DNA of 64,000 bases from Callaeas wilsoni (lineage: Eukaryota > Chordata > Aves > Passeriformes > Callaeidae), in contig VWPU01013479.1 of the NCBI GenBank assembly GCA_013398955.1, positions 1 through 64,000 of the forward strand, given 5' to 3'. Of this stretch, positions 20,823-34,660 are shown in pieces. The number at the start of each line of letters is the position of its first letter. Within the stretch, counting starts at the first letter, position 1. Below the pieces are notes generated by a model. The model was not told the DNA's origin and did not search any database. It worked only from the letters and a program-made list of their open reading frames with translations. Made by a program: the position numbers and the translations under genes.

Positions 20823-23800
20823 TCATTGGAAACAGACTGAGAGTAGGACCATTTCTCCCAGCATATCAAACCTTTAGAGGAAAGGAAAAAGTAAAACCCA
20901 AAAGTAAGGGTTTTACTTAAAAAGCCTTGCCAGGTTGAGTTGGATTATACAGTCAATATCCATAGCTTGCAATGGGTGCAAAGTTACTCTTACTACTCTG
21001 ATGTTGACTCCTGTTCATAGCTTGACCTGCTGAATCTTAACCAGTGCACCACATCTGAGAAGTTTTCACACTTGACAAAAGCACGAGTCGGAAAGCTGAT
21101 GATCTGATGTCTACACACACAAGTCTAACGTAAAGTTCGCATGTGAAATCATAGATGGCCATGTGTAACAAAGGACCCTGCCCATCCCCAATTTGTCTGC
21201 TTTTAAAATAGTATAATTATAAAAAGATTTTGGAAAACCAATTTCTATCATGTCCTTCTCTTTCTATAAAACCTATTGTTATTTATTTCCAGGCTCCTTA
21301 AGATACTACATACTATTTTGCCAGGCTAATATATGCATCGCCCTTACAATTTGTCACACTCGCTGTCTCCTCTGATTTGATTCACATTTTCTTCCTTCTG
21401 TATCTAGTTCCCTGTCCAAGCTAGAATGTAAAATTAAGTAGAAGAGATGCTTGGGCCCCTGAACACATTGCTGAAAGGTTCGTTTTTCTGCACACAAGTG
21501 TTCAGAGTATTTCTCACAGAAGAATAGCATAAATTATGGAGATTCCAGTCACAGAACAGTGAATGGTATTGTCAGTTTGCTTAGGAAAAACTAATGAGGT
21601 TGTAAAGAAATACTGTCTGCTTTATAAGAGTAAAATTTGACAGCTGGAAAAACAAGGGCAATAGGCTGGTTTCCATTTTCCATTGATTTTAGCCCCCAAC
21701 ATTCAGAAGACTTCCTTTTCTGCAAAACCACATTCACACTGCCTACACATGAACACACAATGCTCTTTAGCTTCAAGCCAGAGGCAGATTAAACTTCATT
21801 AGGAGAACAAGGCTTGAGGAAAGTTCAAACTGTAACAGATAGTAATTTGACAAATAAAGAATTAGGGTTTGTTTTACTAAGCCAGAAATAAAGGCCAGAG
21901 CAAGGTTCCCATGGCTCTTTTGTGCCTTTAACCACTGGGTAGGAATACCATCCCTTTTCATAGTCTGGTTTACATACTGTATAAGCCTAGTAGACACATA
22001 CCATGGCTGTGTTAATGCATTTAAGCACTCACTGGAAGCACACATATCTCTCATTAAATTAAAAAAAAAACCAAAACCATAAAGTATTTCCCTTAGAGCA
22101 AGAAATAAGAATAGGAATGTGTGTTCAAAGTATTCTTAGGTAGATGCACTAGTAACTCAGCTTAAAATCAACAAGAGTGAATGCATTTTATGTCTGAATG
22201 GATTTCATTAGCTTTCTGTAGCAACATTAAATTCTCACCCAAGCATCCTCATATTTACACATTCCCAGGCTTTGTTGTTCTAGTTTAAGGATGGATCATT
22301 GCAAGTGAGTGACAGATACCTCTGGTAACCGATGAGCTGTGATTTGAGAATTTAAGTTCTTCTCAGTGGCAAACTCTCTAATGGCTGATCTGCAGTGGCA
22401 CAATCCCATACAAAGGTCTCTGACCTCATTATCTGAAAACTTTTTACTAATATATATTGGATGAGCTTCAACAGACAGTCTACCTGCTGAGTGTTGTACA
22501 CTGGAGTGCACAATGTACTAGGTAGTGACTGCATGCAAACAATATTACAAAGTGAGGGCTAATACAGAATGATGTGCTGAAATGCCTGGCAAAAGCATTG
22601 TGAGACTGTCTCCTGGACTGGAATGCAAAGCCACTGTGTCTTTGTGTCTGTGCTTGTTCTTGGGAGTTAGGCACCTCAGAGTGGAGATGAAGCAACCCTG
22701 TTAAATAAACAAATGCTCCAAAAATCATCAGGCTTCTTTAAACATTACCTGGAATTATCTAGGGGAGGATCTTCGAGGACAGGAATAGGACACAAATCTT
22801 GGTATTTAGTTGCCTTATTCAGGTCTGCAGGGAGGTACAACTATTAGCATGGAATCTGCATAAAGGATCATTGCCTGAGCAGAAGTGTTTGCATAGTTTA
22901 CATTCAAAGAACTGAGCAGACACTACTTTCTTTTCTGCATTGTATATAATAGAGAGAAAAAAAAAATTAATCTCCATATTAATTTGGAACCAAGGAGTTG
23001 GAAAATCCAATTCCAGCCAATGTTCCTTAAGTAATGTTGTAGGTAGGAGACATAAGGTAAATTAGTTAAGGTTCACTTTTTACTCTCTTTAGCCTCTGCC
23101 ACAGTACACAAAAAATGAGCTGAATTTGACCGACAAGCTTATGGGGCTCAGGTTAGATCTGAGTCGTAACTGCAATGTCTTGTTTTCATAATTGCAACTT
23201 TATTTTATAGTTACTGGTAGCTCTGTAAAACAGAGAAATTGTCCTTTAGGGGCATCTTCTGGATGGTGGAAGACTGGAGCTGTGGCCAGCTGCTGTTCCA
23301 TTCTTCACATCCACCAAATGACTCCTGCAGCCTGCTGAGGGGGCATTATCCACCTGGCCCCAAAATCTGCTCTTTGATTGTCCTCTGCACAGATTAGGTC
23401 TCATAAATCAGTTGTTCTCCATCTCCAAAGCTGAATGTTGGGAAACATATAATTTTGAAAGACTGGTAATGCTTTGTCCTGGCTTTAGACTGGCTCACAG
23501 ATGCCATAACTGAGTTAATTTTGTGCATGTTGCCAGAAGGTACTCCTGTGTGTGGAGGTTTTTAGTTCTTGCTGTTGTGAGTGAACAAATCTGTTGGTTC
23601 CATTGCTAGTGATCCCCAAAAGCTGCATACAGACATACAGAGATGCCTGCATCCTGGAATGGATTTCAGCCCTGGTGAATAACTCCTTTAAAACTTTATA
23701 AGGTTAATTAAATTGTCATTTGGTACTTTGTAAGAACAATTTACTTTATGACTTGAAGGAAACTACTGCACTGAAAGCAACTATAAAGTGATGAAAACTG

Positions 23801-24830
23801 TGAATTAAGTCTTCTAAATTATTTTTACAGAAGTTAAGGGAAAAAAAGCAATAAAATGAGTCAGGGTGAAAATAGTACATTTCTTCAAAATAAGGCCTAC
23901 ATTGTAGTCAATACATTTATCAGAGCAATCCTGGTGATACTGATTTAAAACCCATGAAGTGCAGGGCAATATGTACTTAGAACCCAATGCTGAAGTGTGT
24001 AATGAATAGAAATTGCCTTATGTTGCAATTAGAATTTGTGCTGACAGTGAAAAATACAGTTTGAAACCACACATTTGGACTGACTCCCTTTTCTCTCTCC
24101 ATCATTCAAGTAGACTTCTCAGCTGTGTATGTGGGGGCAGCTGCATTTACCTCTAATGAAATTGCAGCAGCAGAGAATTTGGCTTTGTTTCATTAACTTC
24201 ACTTGTTTCTTGTAGCTTTTATGTCTCATTCCCTCAAGCAACAGGATAGATACCTATTCAAGACAGATACATATTTGTGAATTCAGAATACTTTGTATTT
24301 TCTTCCTCAGGTAAGGAAGGTATCTGCATCTCTCTCTTTTCCTAATGTGCACATGTACACACAATATTTTGTCCCTTTATCTACACGTGTAAATATACAC
24401 ACAGGCATGAAAGGTCACTGTGAGACTTCTGACTTGAGAAATAGACTAAATCAATATTTAAATCCAGTCCTAATGGAAAGACATGTTATAAATGTATGAA
24501 CTGTGAAAAACAGAAATGTTAGAAATCTTAATTCCTCTAATTCACATCATTTTAGTGAAAAAGTGTTTGCTCCAGCACATTTTTGTACTGCTTTCTCTTG
24601 TTCAGTAATGAATGCCTTAAGCACAGAGACTTTTTTCTGAGCTGTTATTTCAGGAAAAAGAATTATTTTCTGACTATGAGCCTTTGTTTTCTATTTTGTA
24701 ACTCTTTGTAACAGTGAATTACACTTTTGTGCACCATACTAATCCTATGCAGTTTGAGCACAGAGCGCTCACACAGAAACTGTTTCTATGTTGCTTTGCA
24801 ATAATTTTTTTACCTTGCTGGCCATGCTTG

Positions 24831-24849
24831 CTTTGTTTGTTTGTTTGTT
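24831..24849. repeat. (TTTG)n short tandem repeat
   Basis: This consists of about four to five TTTG units inside a T-rich stretch. It is ordinary simple sequence. Confidence 0.85.
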
Positions 24850-26785
24850 CATGATTTCTTGATGTTCCTTCATATTTCAGTCTCTTTAGTCTCTTGAATA
24901 CTTGTGCCAGTTGTCCTTCACATTACTAATACTGAAAAACTTGGAAAGAAAGTTCATATTCCATGGATAAACTCAGGGTGGTAAAGGGCTTTTCTTTGAT
25001 GGGATTCTTCCAGGTAGCGTTCAAAGTGATGCTAAATACAAGTCAAAGCATTTTTAATTTATTTCTTGCAGGTGCATACGCTTCCATTGTTCTAAGGGTA
25101 ATTTAATGTGTGCAAATCCAGATTGACTCCCTTGAAGTTGGTGAATATGCATCACCTTCCTAATTGTATGTTAAGGGATTAGATTTGAAATGGTAAAAGT
25201 AGGGTGAGCCAAGTCTGTAGGCTCACTCACATATCAGCAGTGACACAGAACTAGTGAAGTAATGGAGCCAAGACTTTGGACAACTCTATTTACATGCCTA
25301 TATGGATGCTGTTTCCTGAAGCTTGTCATTTTGCTATTGACTCACCAGCTGCACAAATGCACAGGGCTGCACTCTCAACTTTTTAATTTATTCAGGCACA
25401 AGCCTGTTCTTGTCTTCTAAAGGCCACGTGTGCAGTAGAACAGCAGCATGAATTAGAGAGTATGTTTTTACAGAGGTTTTCAGACTAATTCATCCTAGAT
25501 TTTGCCAGTCAGCCTGACTGGAGATGGAAATCCCAAGTTTTACCTATGAAAGGAAATGATACCTGAAGGTCACTCAGACAATTTCCTTATTGGTACCTGA
25601 GACAGGATTGCCCTGTCAGATGTTGGGGGGAGGCCCATGTGGAGTTGGATTGCTGGGAAGAGCAGGTGGTGCAGGTAGGCTCCTTATCTCAGGAATTTGT
25701 CTCCCCACTTCCCCCTGCAGCACTTAGGGTCAGAGCAGTGTGCTGCTTACAGGGAGATCCAGACACGGTACTGAAGTACGGGAGTAGCAGCTTCATGGTG
25801 TGGGAACCCAACCCGTTAGTGTGTCTAACTATGTGACTGACATTGTCAGTATTTTACTGGTGTTGGAATATTCCAGTGTAAGCAGATTTCATCCAATTTG
25901 TTCATAGAGGGTCTGGCTGCCATTGCTAAACCCTTTCTTTGTACATTCTTCAAGTGAATAGGTGCATCTCTTCTTCTGAAGGCTTCATTTGAAAGCAGGA
26001 TTTTGACTTGCATATAAACTTGTGCTCAGAACAGCCTCATACTTAACCAAGAAGGATGTTTAGGTCTGAAGTTTTGTGTGAGCCTCAATGGTGCAGCATT
26101 GCCAGCAGTCCTTACTACACAACTTTGCAGTCTGCTGCCTCCTTGGCCCTCTCTCAGCATCAAGACACACTCTGCAGAGTGCAGCCTCAGCGTGCCCTGA
26201 AAGGAGATGAAAAGGTAGTTCAGCAGTGGAGTCTTCACTGGTGTTGTGCAATATGCATGTAAAATCATCTCCTTATGCCTCTTGTTTACTGTGTAACAGA
26301 AATGGAGGAATTTTCAGTTTAAGAAGAAAAAGTTTAGCTGATCCGGTTTCTTGGGATGGAGCATAAAAGGGGTGTAGAGAAACAAGTGCTTAGGGGGCAT
26401 GAGTGGGCTTTTGTTAAAGAAAAATGGAAAACAAGAAAGACTCACCATGATGCTCTAGAATAACTTGTAATTTGTAAGATACTATTTTTATAGCAATCGT
26501 ATCCTTAAAAAATAGGACCCATGTAAATATAACAAACAAAATAAGTTAGACTTACATGGTTTGAGTGGTTTGTTTTGGCTTTTTTTTTTTCAGGTGCATA
26601 AGATACCTGAAGGCAGTTTTAGCTTGCATAGGCTTCAAAGGATTGTAATATATGATATGTTATGGAAAATATATGCAAAATAAGAAGAATTTCTGGTTTG
26701 TTGTTTTGCTCTCTTTATGGATAAACATGTGCTAGGCAGCAGACAGATTTAAAGTGCAGAAGTGTTTAGGTAGGCAAGAGGGAAT

Positions 26786-26813
26786 GGTGTTCAATTAATG
26801 GTGTTTAATTAAT
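26786..26813. repeat. Two-copy 14-bp tandem repeat
   Basis: GGTGTTCAATTAAT and GGTGTTTAATTAAT stand head to tail with one difference. Each copy carries a TTAAT core similar to homeodomain sites. It may be a chance small duplication. Confidence 0.75.
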
Positions 26814-27399
26814 TTGATGCTACTGTTGTTTAAGTAGAGTAAATGAATGTAATGAATGTGGGCAGTACCTTTTAAGCCCATTATCTTTATCACTTCCTTG
26901 AAGGTATGAAAAAATTTGAAGGCAGCATCAAAAAAATATGAAATAAAATCCAAAATGCTTATATTTTCACTGGGATCATTAGAATTTGTCCTTGGATTTT
27001 AAAGCCTTTTTTCGCTGCCTACTGTGAAGAGGTTTTGCATAAAAGCCAAAAAACCTGGATGGGAATGTTGTGCAATATTAACCAGTTCAGGAAGCTCTGT
27101 GTAGAAGGGCCACTGAGTAAACTACAGAAACGGCATCAAAATCTTTAGGTCTGGTAGGAAGATAAGACTTTACTATCAGTTTTCCTTGTGTATTAGGCGT
27201 CAGAACTGAAAATCAGAGAAAGTGGTCCTTCTAATCTTCAGTTATATTTTATGTCATTTTCTCTCCTGTTCATCTCTGTTACTACTTTACACGGTTACAT
27301 GCAGAGTTTTGTGTAGTAGTTCTACAGCAACTCTACTGATCATTCTTCCTGAGCCTGGTTTGATCCTGTGTTCTCACACTTCATGACTCACCCATGGCT

Positions 27400-27700
27400 G
27401 AACAGGGAACTGGATTTTCCTGGGGTGGTGAGTGTGTGAGCGAATCCGGCCACCCCTGTCCGATCTCCACGTCTCCATGAGAGCAGCACGGCTTCCCAGC
27501 GGCTGCCACAGCCGGACACGATTCCCAGCTCTGCTCTGCAGGGCTGCTGCCCATGCCAGGGTTGAGCTCCCTTGACTTTTTGCCCAGATGACAGAGCTGC
27601 CCTGCGAGCCTGTCCAGGGTCACGGCCGTCCCCTGTGCGCTCAGCAGGGAGCAGAGCAGCCTTGCCGGGCAGAGATGCCACTGCCAGTGGGCAGCTGTGT
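27400..27700. other. GC/CpG-rich intronic islet
   Basis: This ~300 bp block is near 60% GC with roughly a dozen CpGs, set in AT-rich intron. My count gives a CpG observed/expected ratio somewhat below a formal CpG island. Open frames cross it on both strands (27381-27623 and 27388-27681 minus, 27588-27839 plus), as expected when stop codons are rare in GC-rich DNA. No protein similarity is recognised. It might be an intronic enhancer or alternative promoter, or unmethylated remnant sequence. Confidence 0.4.
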
Positions 27701-29919
27701 CTCAGCAGTCTATTTTTGGAAGTCTCTGAACTTTACAGTTAAAGATGTGCCAGAAATATTTAGGAAAAGTTCAGGAGACATGGAGCACTTGAGTTCTTGC
27801 TTACTAACCGTCTGTCCTGACAGTGTTAATAAAACTTAGTTTGACAGTTCTTAACTCAATTTAGCTGCAGGTTAGTTTGTTTCAGTTTCCTCATGGGCTG
27901 CAATATGCTCCTTAGAAACTCTCAGCAATTTTTAAAAATGATTAAAATATGTTTTCATGTTCCTAATAAAGAAAAGCTTTTAAGAATATAATTATTCCAG
28001 GAGTTGGTCCTGGAATGACATGGGCTGAGCGAGCTTTAGCACCACCAGTGCTGGTGCTGCAATGGCAGGCTCTGATGAGCAGCAGAGTGAGACAGAGGTT
28101 GGAGAAGAAGAGTGGGGAGTGATGGCAGGAGGAAAGCAGGAGTGGGCTCTGCTTCACAATGAGCAGACCAGTCAAGAAAGTACTGAGCTGAATTAAAGAG
28201 GGAAAGAACTATTTCATTTCTGTCCCCTAGAAAAGAAATAATGAAAAGCTTTGGTTATTCTGTCATGGAATCTAATTTAGTTAAACTCAGTGGGCCATTT
28301 ACCAGCTTCTATGGAAGGAAGAACTGTTAAATCAGTTAAAGATGAATAAAAATTTCCTGTTGCATCAAGTGTTCCACCTTTTGTTTCTGTAATGCTCCTA
28401 AGTATTTCCCACGAGGGACTCATTGGCTTGTCAGGGGATTTAGCATTCATGTAATAGTCCAGAAACATAATTATCTCATGATTTCGTATTACAGCAGTAT
28501 TTTGAAGAGATTTGTGGGGAGGGCAGGGTTTTGAGGAACAACACAGTGCCTGCTGTCTTCTCACAACAGGGTTTTGCCTCCCCTCTGTGACCACCCACCC
28601 TCCTCCTCTGCACGTTTAGCACCTGTGAAGGGTTTAGTGTGCACTGCTCTGCCACTGTGCCTCTTCCTGCTCTGCACTTCTTCTATGAGTGCCTCAGCTG
28701 GGATATATTTGAAATACTTAAATTTGCCACTTAATATAATTTGTAAGTCCAGACCAAAAATTTTCAATAAATATTACTTTTTATACTGCTAAACATAGAA
28801 ATTTAGTACAACAAATACTGATCTAATTCACGTGTGGAGGTACTTTGTGTGGAGAAAAGACAGAATCTCATTTGAAAAAATAATTTCCATTATATTCTGC
28901 CCTTGTAGCTATTTTGGGGTAGACACAGCACAGACTTTTGGTGTGAGCTAAACCAGCTTTCTTTGTGTTCTAACATAAAGCCCATTTAGCATTTCACAGG
29001 AAGACTCTTCTAGATTGCACGGCTGTCCAGCTGTCTGGCCAGGCTCTGTACGACAGGTGTTCGGTTATGAGCTCGGTTACATATATACCAGTAATCTCTA
29101 GTGCTGCCTTTCAGTGCTTTGTTTTACCTCAAAATCTAATAGTTTCAACTTGATGTCACTATTGATTGTAAGTCCAATGATCATGAATGCCTGTCCATAA
29201 TAAACACAGTGGAAGACCCCATTCTGAAGCTCATTTAGTTTAAAAAAAAAGGCAGTTACTAAGACGGAATTACTATTCTTACTTTAAGAATCAAAATCAA
29301 TAATTAAAAAAATTTTGAAGACTAACACCTACTTTTTCCATCTTTTTCCTTCTAGCCATCAACATGTTTTACCCAGCAGGTCTAACAAACAGCCATATGC
29401 TCTCTAATCTCAAGGGAACTAGTTCCAGCTTGAAAATCAATATGTCACTACCAGGCTCTGGTAATAGATGCTTACAGCAGCAGGTTTATATAAGCTAATG
29501 GTACTCTGTGCAACAGCAGCTCATTTAGATGAAAGGGTTGCCTAGTCTCATTCAAATGTTTGGGGCAGCAAAAGATGAATGTTTGTAAAAGCTGATCAAA
29601 ATGGTAATTTGTTCACTGATGAGCAGCCTGTCTATAGTTGCTACTCTGGAGATCCTACCAAGGAATACAGTGTATACTAGTCTGTGAGGTTATTTCTGCA
29701 AGATGTTTTCATGTTTGTAAAGACTGTCACTACCCTACAGATGGCATTAAACAATAGTTTAATAGTTTAAATTGTTTTGGGTTTTTTTTTCATGCATGAA
29801 CATCAACCCCTCTGGATTTGGATAAGCTGGAAGAAATCTGCAGAAAACCAAATTTGTAAATATGTTTGTTAAATTCAGATAGATTTTTACAAAACTGCCT
29901 AGAAATCATCAAGGCCTGG

Positions 29920-29944
29920 ATTTCATACTTTGAAAGTATGAAAT
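29920..29944. repeat. Perfect 25-bp palindrome
   Basis: ATTTCATACTTT (29920-29931), a single central G (29932), then AAAGTATGAAAT (29933-29944) gives twelve perfectly paired bases on each side. It could be a bound dimer site or a chance palindrome. The one-base spacer makes an RNA hairpin unlikely without opening several central pairs. Confidence 0.9.
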
Positions 29945-32900
29945 ACTCTTGAGAAGAGAAAGACCTAAAATTAAGAGGTTTTATAAAAGAATCCTGCCTT
30001 CATTTTTTTTTTGTGGTTTGTTGTGGAGAGCAGTGGTGTCAGGTCACATGGATCAAAGTTTTTTGATGCAACTGTTTTTTATGTTGTGTGCCACTGCAAA
30101 GCCATTCACAGTGCTGTTAGTGATGTCCTGCTTGCTTCCACAGAAGGGTTATTTACACCACTGCTGCTAGTACATCCTACCCTAGTGTCTTTCAGAGCAG
30201 TTAAAATACTCTTGCAGTGCAGCCTATCACTGCCTCTTTCAGAGAAATTGCAAGCAGTCTTCAGTGCCAAATATACAGGAAACTGCAGACATGTACCTTG
30301 TTGTAGATGTGTACAAGTTTCCTTCCTTTCTTTTCATGTGCTGTAAGGTGATGTTTAGTCTCATTTCTTTCTCTTGCTTGGGATGACCACAGCGTGTTTT
30401 TTCACTTAAAATATGTGTTTGAGTTATCAAAGACAGGAGCAGGATTTTGGCTAGAAAATACAAGTTCATCAGGTCAGCCAAGACTTCTGTCCTCTCATTA
30501 TGAATGGTGACCAACAAGATATCCAGACTTACAGACTTTATCCTGTGGTACACAGCCCATTTTATGGAACCTACTTCTCATTTCCATCAATACCTTTTCA
30601 AGAAAATTTGCCTCTAGATTTGCTTCCATCTAATACAGGACGTCTTGAGGCAGTCCTTTCCACTCCTTTTCTATTATTTGGGATAAAATGACGTGTCTGA
30701 ATAATTCACATCCATACATTAGATTTTGCTTGAGTTCAGCTCTAGAACTCAGTGAAATTTTGTGCAGGGGAAAGGAAAGTAATTCCTAATGGTATCCGTT
30801 TAATTCTTACATGCATGGTTTGTGAGGATTTATTTAAGAAGAGTTGAAACACGTAAGCCAGTGTATATCTTAATCTCATGTTCAGACATGGTGTTCTTAG
30901 GTTAAATAAGTAGTTAAAAAGAGCTATTTAACAACCCTTTGTAACTTGTGAGAGCAAGAGCTTTTCTTATTGAGTCTTTAAAATCTAACAAAGCTGTATT
31001 TTGGTGATGTAGGGTAACTCTTTCTGTTTATTTATTTCAAATTCTTCCAAACTCTTCCAGCAGCTTGTTTTACATATATTTATAAGTGAAGTTTCATCGA
31101 AAGGACATGTGCCCTCTTGTTTGCAAATTTACAGGGTGCATCAAAGGGCATTATAAATACAGTGAAAATTTCCTCTAGCAAGAAACAAAACCACCAGGTT
31201 ATTTGTGCACTATGCATGTTTATAGCCTACTTCAAAGGTTTTAGTTGCCTTAGCTCTGAGCTGTGGAATCTCTCTTGCAATGCATGAGGAGGTCAAGAAC
31301 TCCTACAGACATACAGACATCAGCCTGGCAGACTAAACCCAATGTAATAATTCAGTGTACACATTAGTGTGTCTCCTTTTGTCTGAACAATAATCTGAAG
31401 CCCTCAAAAACATGGATAAAACCTCACTTTTGGCATCTTTTTAAAATCTGATTCACTGTCCCTTAAAGTCAGTTGAAAGATTCTCATGACCTAAACAGAA
31501 CTGTGGAGGCTCTTTCCTCAGAGGGAGGCTGTCTGCATTCTCCGATAGGATCCCAGGTTGGATAAAAAGTAAAAAACTGACAAACTGTATTATCAAATAT
31601 CAGAAAGCATAAGAGCTTGTGAAATGTGAAGCCTTTCCATATATTAGGTCAGCTATTCACAGAGCTCCCCCTTCTCATCAGGCTGGAAATAGAACTGATG
31701 AGTGAGCATGGGTGAGAATCAGACTCATTACCAAAGTCTTCAAAAAACCCAACCGTGTGAAGACAGCATTACTGAAGGATCAAGTCAATCACTAAAGAAC
31801 TAGAAAACAGCCAGCCGAAATTTTACTCAGCTGCTTTGTGATCATGTATTGTGAAATTACCATTCCTGTTTTCTGTAGGCCTACATCTTTAGAATTAATG
31901 AAGGCCTGAGATAGCATTCCTGGCTGAGGATCTCTGCCATCATTTGCAGAAGGTGCAAAGTGAAAGAGAAACATTTCAACCCAGTGTTTCTGAGGAAATT
32001 GAGTCTTCTCCTTGCCTGTTCCACAGTTTTCATTGACAATTCTAGACCAGTCTATTAAGTAGTGTTTTCGGATGGTCACAAAGTGCTTTCAGCAGGGCTG
32101 AGATTTCTGTTTCATTGTGAAGTGCTAAACACTTAAACTTTCCATTTTCCATATATAAGTTACTAGACATGTTAGAGTAGTAGTTTAGTTAAGATTTCTA
32201 AAGACACTCAGATGCTAATTTGAGCAGCATTGAAAAACCCCATTGGAATTAAAAGTATTGTTTTCAGGAGAGGTCAGATGATTCCTAGAACTGAGGAATG
32301 AAGATGAAAAAAAAAGAGATCACTTCAAGGTTATTTGATGTGCTGAAGGAGTTAATTGTGGTACTAAGGAAAAATGTGCTGATATAATTGAAGAAACATG
32401 TTACAATTCATGGTATTATAATTCACAATAACACAGGGGTCAAATTAGATTTTATTCAGGCAATTTGCTTCTCCTGAGTGCTTAAATTTCCAGTATTAGT
32501 TTTCTTTCAAAGTAAAGCTGAATGAATTCATAAAAAGCTTAACGAGTGTTTTGAAAGCATTCTGAGTGCTTCCTTCCTCTTCTGCTAAAATTCCACCATC
32601 ATCCTCATGCTCATAAAAATCATAAACCATATATGATTTTTAAGGTCCTTCAGTCCTCTCCCACTGAAGTGGTGATGGCACTGAGATGACCCTTGGTGAT
32701 GAAACCCAGAGGAGAAATCACTTTTAGCCATAGTGCAGCCTCCCTCCTGGTGTTTCATGTATTCGGTGGGTGTTCCCTACATATCCTGCCTGACCTCATG
32801 TTGGAAGATAAGGTAAAAGCTGTAAGGTAATTTACTGTGAGTCTGATTCTGAATTGTGTAAGTACTGCAAAGATTTTTTTTTTTTATCCTGCAGGTCTTG

Positions 32901-34289
32901 AAATGAGTAAGAAATTTAAGTGAAAAGTACAATGTATGTATATATTCTGTAGCTGACTGAAAAGGGAGTAAATAAACATATTGCGGTTACAAGTTTAACA
33001 GTTTAGTGTGGAGGAAGAGAGAAACACTGTTCATAATTCAAGCAGAACAAGTTAAAGGACATTTATCCAAGCTAGATAATTTCAGATGTGTGGCTGATTA
33101 TCCTAGACAAATTTAAGGGAAGCGTAAGTTCCTCAGTTCCAAGGCTCTGGTTGTAATAACAAATACAATTTTCTAGGAACTTTCCTGGGTACTGATGCCA
33201 GAGGGTATGAAACAGCCCAGGTCTCCACTAAAAATTACCATTGTCTCCAAAACAGGGAATCTGCATCCAAAGCATTTGCTGGTAATCCTGGAAATTTCCA
33301 TCCTTAACCTGACCTCAGTATTTGGTTGGGAAAGTGCTACCAAGGAAAGCCAGGTTCCTGTTATCACTGTTCAACACTACAGACTTGTGTCTTCAGTGTT
33401 ACTCACGTAATAGGGACTTTCTCTTACTTGCTAAGTGCAGCATTAGTGAGTCTTTTCAAGAGCCCTTCAAGGATGATAATGTCCAAGAGGGTCAGAGCAT
33501 GGTGGATCAGCAAATATGAGGCTTCTCTTTGCAAAGAGGTAAACAGAGGGTTTAAAAAAGTACAGACATGTCAATAATATGGGAACCAAAAAGCTTCCAA
33601 ATTGACTAAAATGCTGTAGAAGTCAGTTTAAATGCATTGGAATGACAGAGATGTGGATTGAATCAACCAAAGTAGATTTGTAAGGACTAAAGTAGATTTT
33701 AGTCTGATCCGAACTCCTTCTTTGATGGACTGTCTGCTTTTATGGATGTGAGGAACTGCATCTGTTACAACTTGACACTGTCCCATTTCAAAGTCATTAA
33801 AGTAAACTATGGAATTAAGGTGTAGATTAATGTATGCTTAGTGGGTGGAAAATAAGAATACTGTTTTGCTGTCAAACTGGAAAGACTTCTCTAGTGTGAT
33901 TACAAAGTGTCTGTCTGGAATCTATTTCTATTACACATTTTTCAGCAGCAGTTTGGATGATAGAATAGAATTTCCATATTTGAACATGGGACTAAGTTGA
34001 GAGGAATTTCACGATTTTTGGAAGATAAGGTCAGAGCTCAACATAATTAAACTTAATTGAAAAATGGTCTGAAATCAATAAATTTTAATTCAACAAGGAG
34101 AACTGCAAATTCAGTGTGTGCAATTAAGGAGAGAAAATTAAATGGTCAAGTAAAGAAAGGAAGAAAATTGTGCAGCAACATCACAGAACTGGAGTTAGAA
34201 CTGGATTTAGTCTACCTTGCAGACTAAGGAATGAAGAGCATAAGTGTTTCAGATAAATTTATGGAAATGTCCATGTCAGGAACAGGAGG

Positions 34290-34660
34290 CAATTACTCTA
34301 CTTCACACTGATGAGTGCAGTTTTGGTCACTGCATTTAGCAAAGATGTAGACAAAGTGAAGGGAGTCTGGAGGACAGCAGCAGGGCTGATAAGAGGTATA
34401 AAAGATATGACCTGAGAGGAAAGCTTGAAATAACTGGGTTTGTTTAGTCTGGAAAGAAGAAGACTCATGGTGTGGGAGAAGGGAACCTTGATAACAGTCT
34501 GCAAAACCGCTGCATTCACGGGGGTTATCGGTTGTTCCCTAGATCCACGGAGGACAAGACAGGCAGCTACTGACTTAATTTGTAGTAGGGTTTCAAAAGA
34601 AAAACTTCACTGGGCAGACTTAAACAGAGGATGTATTGGAAGAATGGGAGTGATGGTCTG
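34290..34660 (+). mobile_element. Ancient CR1/L3-like LINE remnant (plus strand)
   Basis: The order TTTTGGTCACTGCATTTAGC, then GGAGTCTGGAGGACAGCAGC, then GAGAGGAAAGCTTGAAATAAC, then TGGGTTTGTTTAGTCTGGAAAG, then ACCTTGATAACAGTCTGCAAA matches the general layout of old CR1/L3 tails. These run from 'gtccagaga..', through 'gaggaaagattgaa.. ctgggtttgtttagtctggagaag', to 'gacatgataacagtcttcaa'. Decay is heavy and the borders are vague. The open frame at 34440-34733 is a by-product of this remnant. Confidence 0.75.

Larger units (their letters stand above)
17851..34289. other. Intronic stretch, no gene seen
   Basis: This is mostly AT-rich non-coding DNA. Distinct items listed separately are the G-rich tract at 19320, an (AAT)n array at 20776, a (TTTG)n run at 24831, a tandem 14-mer at 26786, a GC islet at 27400-27700 and a palindrome at 29920. 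The 120-codon open frame at 19609-19971 encodes nothing recognisable. Confidence 0.5.
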
